Source: JABDNZ01 sp050049805 (GTDB lineage Bacteria; Gemmatimonadota; Gemmatimonadetes; Longimicrobiales; Gaopeijiaceae). Taken from it: DNA of 5,603 nucleotides. A model generated the notes under the pieces. The model had not been told where the DNA came from. It was given only the letters and a program-made list of their open reading frames with translations, and did no database searches. The DNA is taken from NCBI GenBank assembly GCA_050049805.1, contig JASFVN010000297.1, positions 1 through 5,603 of the forward strand, in the 5' to 3' direction. Below, one piece after another: positions 4,648-5,603 of the stretch. The position numbers and the translations under genes are program-made. Numbering within the stretch: the first letter of the stretch is position 1; the number at the start of each line of letters is the position of its first letter.

Positions 4648-5070
4648 ATGAGACGAATCGTCTTGGACACCAACGTCGTCGTCTCAGGGATGCGCTCCAG
4701 AGACGGCGCTTCGTATCGGCTCCTCCTCGAGCTCGGCGGTGACGCCCGGTTTCGGATCTCTGTTTCTGTCCCACTCGCCATGGAATATGAGATGGCTCTG
4801 AAAAGGGTGCCGGGGCTCGGGGAAGCGGATGCGGAGAGGCTGGTCAATTTCTTGTGCGAGGTGGGAGAAAAGAGGGAGATTTACTTTCTCTGGCGCCCCC
4901 TGCTCCGGGATCCGAAAGATGAAATGGTCCTGGAGGTTGCCGTCGAAGCGCAAGCAGACGCCATCGTCACACACAACGTCCGAGATTTCAAAGGGGTTGA
5001 GGAACACTTCGGCATTCGCATCGTGAGGCCTGGCGCATTCTTGCTGGAGCTGGAAGGAGAGAAGGAATGA
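4648..5070 (+). CDS. PIN-domain toxin, putative VapC-like RNase (COG1569 type, 140 aa)
   Basis: The protein opens with MRRIVLDTNVVVSG, where D7 is the first PIN acidic residue. Further candidate metal-binding residues are E46/E48 in LAMEYEMAL, D88/D91 in RDPKDEMVLEVAVE, and D113 in AIVTHNVRDF. The segment 'DPKDxMVLExAxxAxADxIVTxNxxDF' is characteristic of PIN toxins of the COG1569/TIGR00305 group. By family knowledge these are Mg2+-dependent endoribonucleases whose RNA target varies; the target here is unknown. It is the first gene of a two-gene operon and overlaps the antitoxin by ATGA (5067-5070). The start at 4648 is fixed by the promoter and palindrome immediately upstream. The domain is complete with no disrupted residues. 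The toxin-first order is reversed relative to most vapBC operons. Confidence 0.9.
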   Translation: MRRIVLDTNVVVSGMRSRDGASYRLLLELGGDARFRISVSVPLAMEYEMALKRVPGLGEADAERLVNFLCEVGEKREIYFLWRPLLRDPKDEMVLEVAVEAQADAIVTHNVRDFKGVEEHFGIRIVRPGAFLLELEGEKE

Positions 5071-5330
5071 GTACAATGAGCCTAAGGCTTCCGGAATCGC
5101 TTCATCAGCGGGCGCGGGAATTGGCCAAGAGGGAGGGGATCTCAATCAACCAGCTGATCGCAACCGCGTTGGCGGAGAAGATCTCGGCCCTAGATACCAT
5201 CGAGTATCTGGAGGAGCGGGCTGCCAGGAGTTCCCGGGATACCTATCTCGAGATCCTCAGCCGGGTCCCATCCAGACCACCGGATCCCGGCGATGAGCTT
5301 CCCGAGGAATTGGGCAGCGAGATTCAGTGA
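5067..5330 (+). CDS. Ribbon-helix-helix (Arc/CopG-like) antitoxin (87 aa)
   Basis: Residues 1-45 form a ribbon-helix-helix unit: the strand MSLRLPESLH, helix A QRARELAKREG, then ISINQLIATALAEKISAL. 'LPxxLxxxxxxLAxxEGxSxNQLIxxALAEK' is typical of HicB/CopG-type antitoxin DNA-binding domains. The C-terminal half (about 45-87, acidic and Pro-rich near the end) is the likely toxin-binding tail. The ATG at 5067 overlaps the PIN stop and has AAGGAG (5054-5059) 7 nt upstream. An alternative ATG at 5076 has AAGGA 9 nt upstream and would remove only three residues, so the start is uncertain by that much. By family knowledge it dimerises, neutralises the PIN toxin and represses the operon through the 4628-4645 palindrome. 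Repeat C begins 21 bp after its stop. Confidence 0.88.
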   Translation: MSTMSLRLPESLHQRARELAKREGISINQLIATALAEKISALDTIEYLEERAARSSRDTYLEILSRVPSRPPDPGDELPEELGSEIQ

Positions 5331-5351
5331 CCCCTTGGGGCGATTGCATTT

Positions 5352-5523
5352 GTAACGCCCGTTTCCCGCGCGGGCCCTCAGCCCTCGCTTTCGCTCTGAA
5401 CTCGGGTGGCAGTATCCTGAACCCCACGGGCCCGGCCCTCCGGGGCCTCGCCGGGCGGTAGCTGCAGGATAGAGGCGATCAACTGGGCACCCGGCTCCGG
5501 CCGGGAACCGTTTGGTTCGTTAC
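5352..5523. repeat. Repeat C: intact attC-like imperfect palindrome (172 bp)
   Basis: The outer boxes are GTAACG (5352-5357) and CGTTAC (5518-5523). The inner arm CGTTTCCCG (5360-5368) pairs with CGGGAACCG (5502-5510) at 8 of 9 positions. An apical hairpin CCCGGC...GCCGGG (about 5431-5455) contains the block conserved in A and B. It is the best uninterrupted reference for reconstructing repeat B, and lies directly after the PIN/RHH operon, as an attC lies directly after a cassette gene. Confidence 0.75.
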
Positions 5524-5603
5524 GCGAGGTCCCCGAAATCCCTTTTCAGACCCCGGGAGTGCATGCGATGGGCGGCATACTCGGTTCTTTCCTTCTGGGA
5601 CGG
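5524..5603 (+). other. Window edge; possible start of a further small gene
   Basis: After repeat C, an ATG at 5568 preceded by GGGAG (5555-5559, 8 nt upstream) opens a frame that is still open at the edge (MGGILGSFLLGR). A second ATG at 5563 in another frame is also open. Twelve codons are too few to call a gene. Confidence 0.2.

Noticed and set aside
5331..5340. CCCCTTGGGG just after the antitoxin stop as a terminator
   Set aside because: A 4-bp stem with a 2-nt loop and no T-run is too weak.
1..5603. Integrase gene, attI site, CRISPR array, tRNA or rRNA
   Set aside because: I looked for these given the attC-like repeats and mobile context; nothing in the reading frames or repeats supports any of them in this window.

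Overview
The window is GC-rich bacterial DNA of an accessory, mobile character. Nothing in it fixes the taxon. The tail of the partial protein at the left edge resembles TPR-containing kinase/regulator proteins common in Gemmatimonadota and Acidobacteriota, so a soil or environmental member of such a phylum is a tentative guess.

Layout: (1) 1-315, the C-terminal end of a TPR-type protein. (2) 394-553, repeat A, a long imperfect palindrome with GTAACG...CGTTAC ends. (3) 605-1215, a reverse-strand HigB2/HigA-type toxin-antitoxin (TA) operon with its own promoter and operator. (4) 1319-1336 plus 4366-4528, repeat B, split in two by about 3 kb of inserted DNA. (5) 1337-2812 and 2813-4365, two different, apparently intact IS110-family (IS1111-like) insertion sequences, head to tail and both on the minus strand. 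Each has subterminal inverted repeats, a DEDD/Tnp_20 transposase and a long structured non-coding region after the transposase, where IS1111-type elements encode their bridge (seek) RNA. (6) 4648-5330, a forward PIN toxin plus ribbon-helix-helix antitoxin operon with an 18-bp perfect palindrome over its promoter. (7) 5352-5523, repeat C. (8) 5524-5603, the edge, possibly the start of another small gene.

How it fits together: TA modules alternate with repeats A, B and C, and these repeats resemble integron attC sites. They have TAAC/GTTA outer boxes, an inner arm that covaries (GGTTCAAG/CTTGAACC in A, GTTTCCCG/CGGGAACC in B and C) and a conserved apical hairpin. The simplest reading is a fragment of a gene-cassette array, or an array of an attC-like dispersed palindrome, that carries TA cassettes and has been hit at one repeat by two site-selective IS1111-type elements. 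No integrase gene or attI site is visible. The best single finding is a candidate bridge RNA for the first IS (1367-1551, minus). It is closed by a 14-bp perfect stem and contains a 10-nt stretch that matches 9 of 10 bases of the target repeat flank, ending exactly at the inferred insertion point.

Both TA operons share an arrangement in which the -10 box ends exactly 5 nt before the start codon, so both are predicted to make leaderless mRNAs repressed by an operator that overlaps the promoter.
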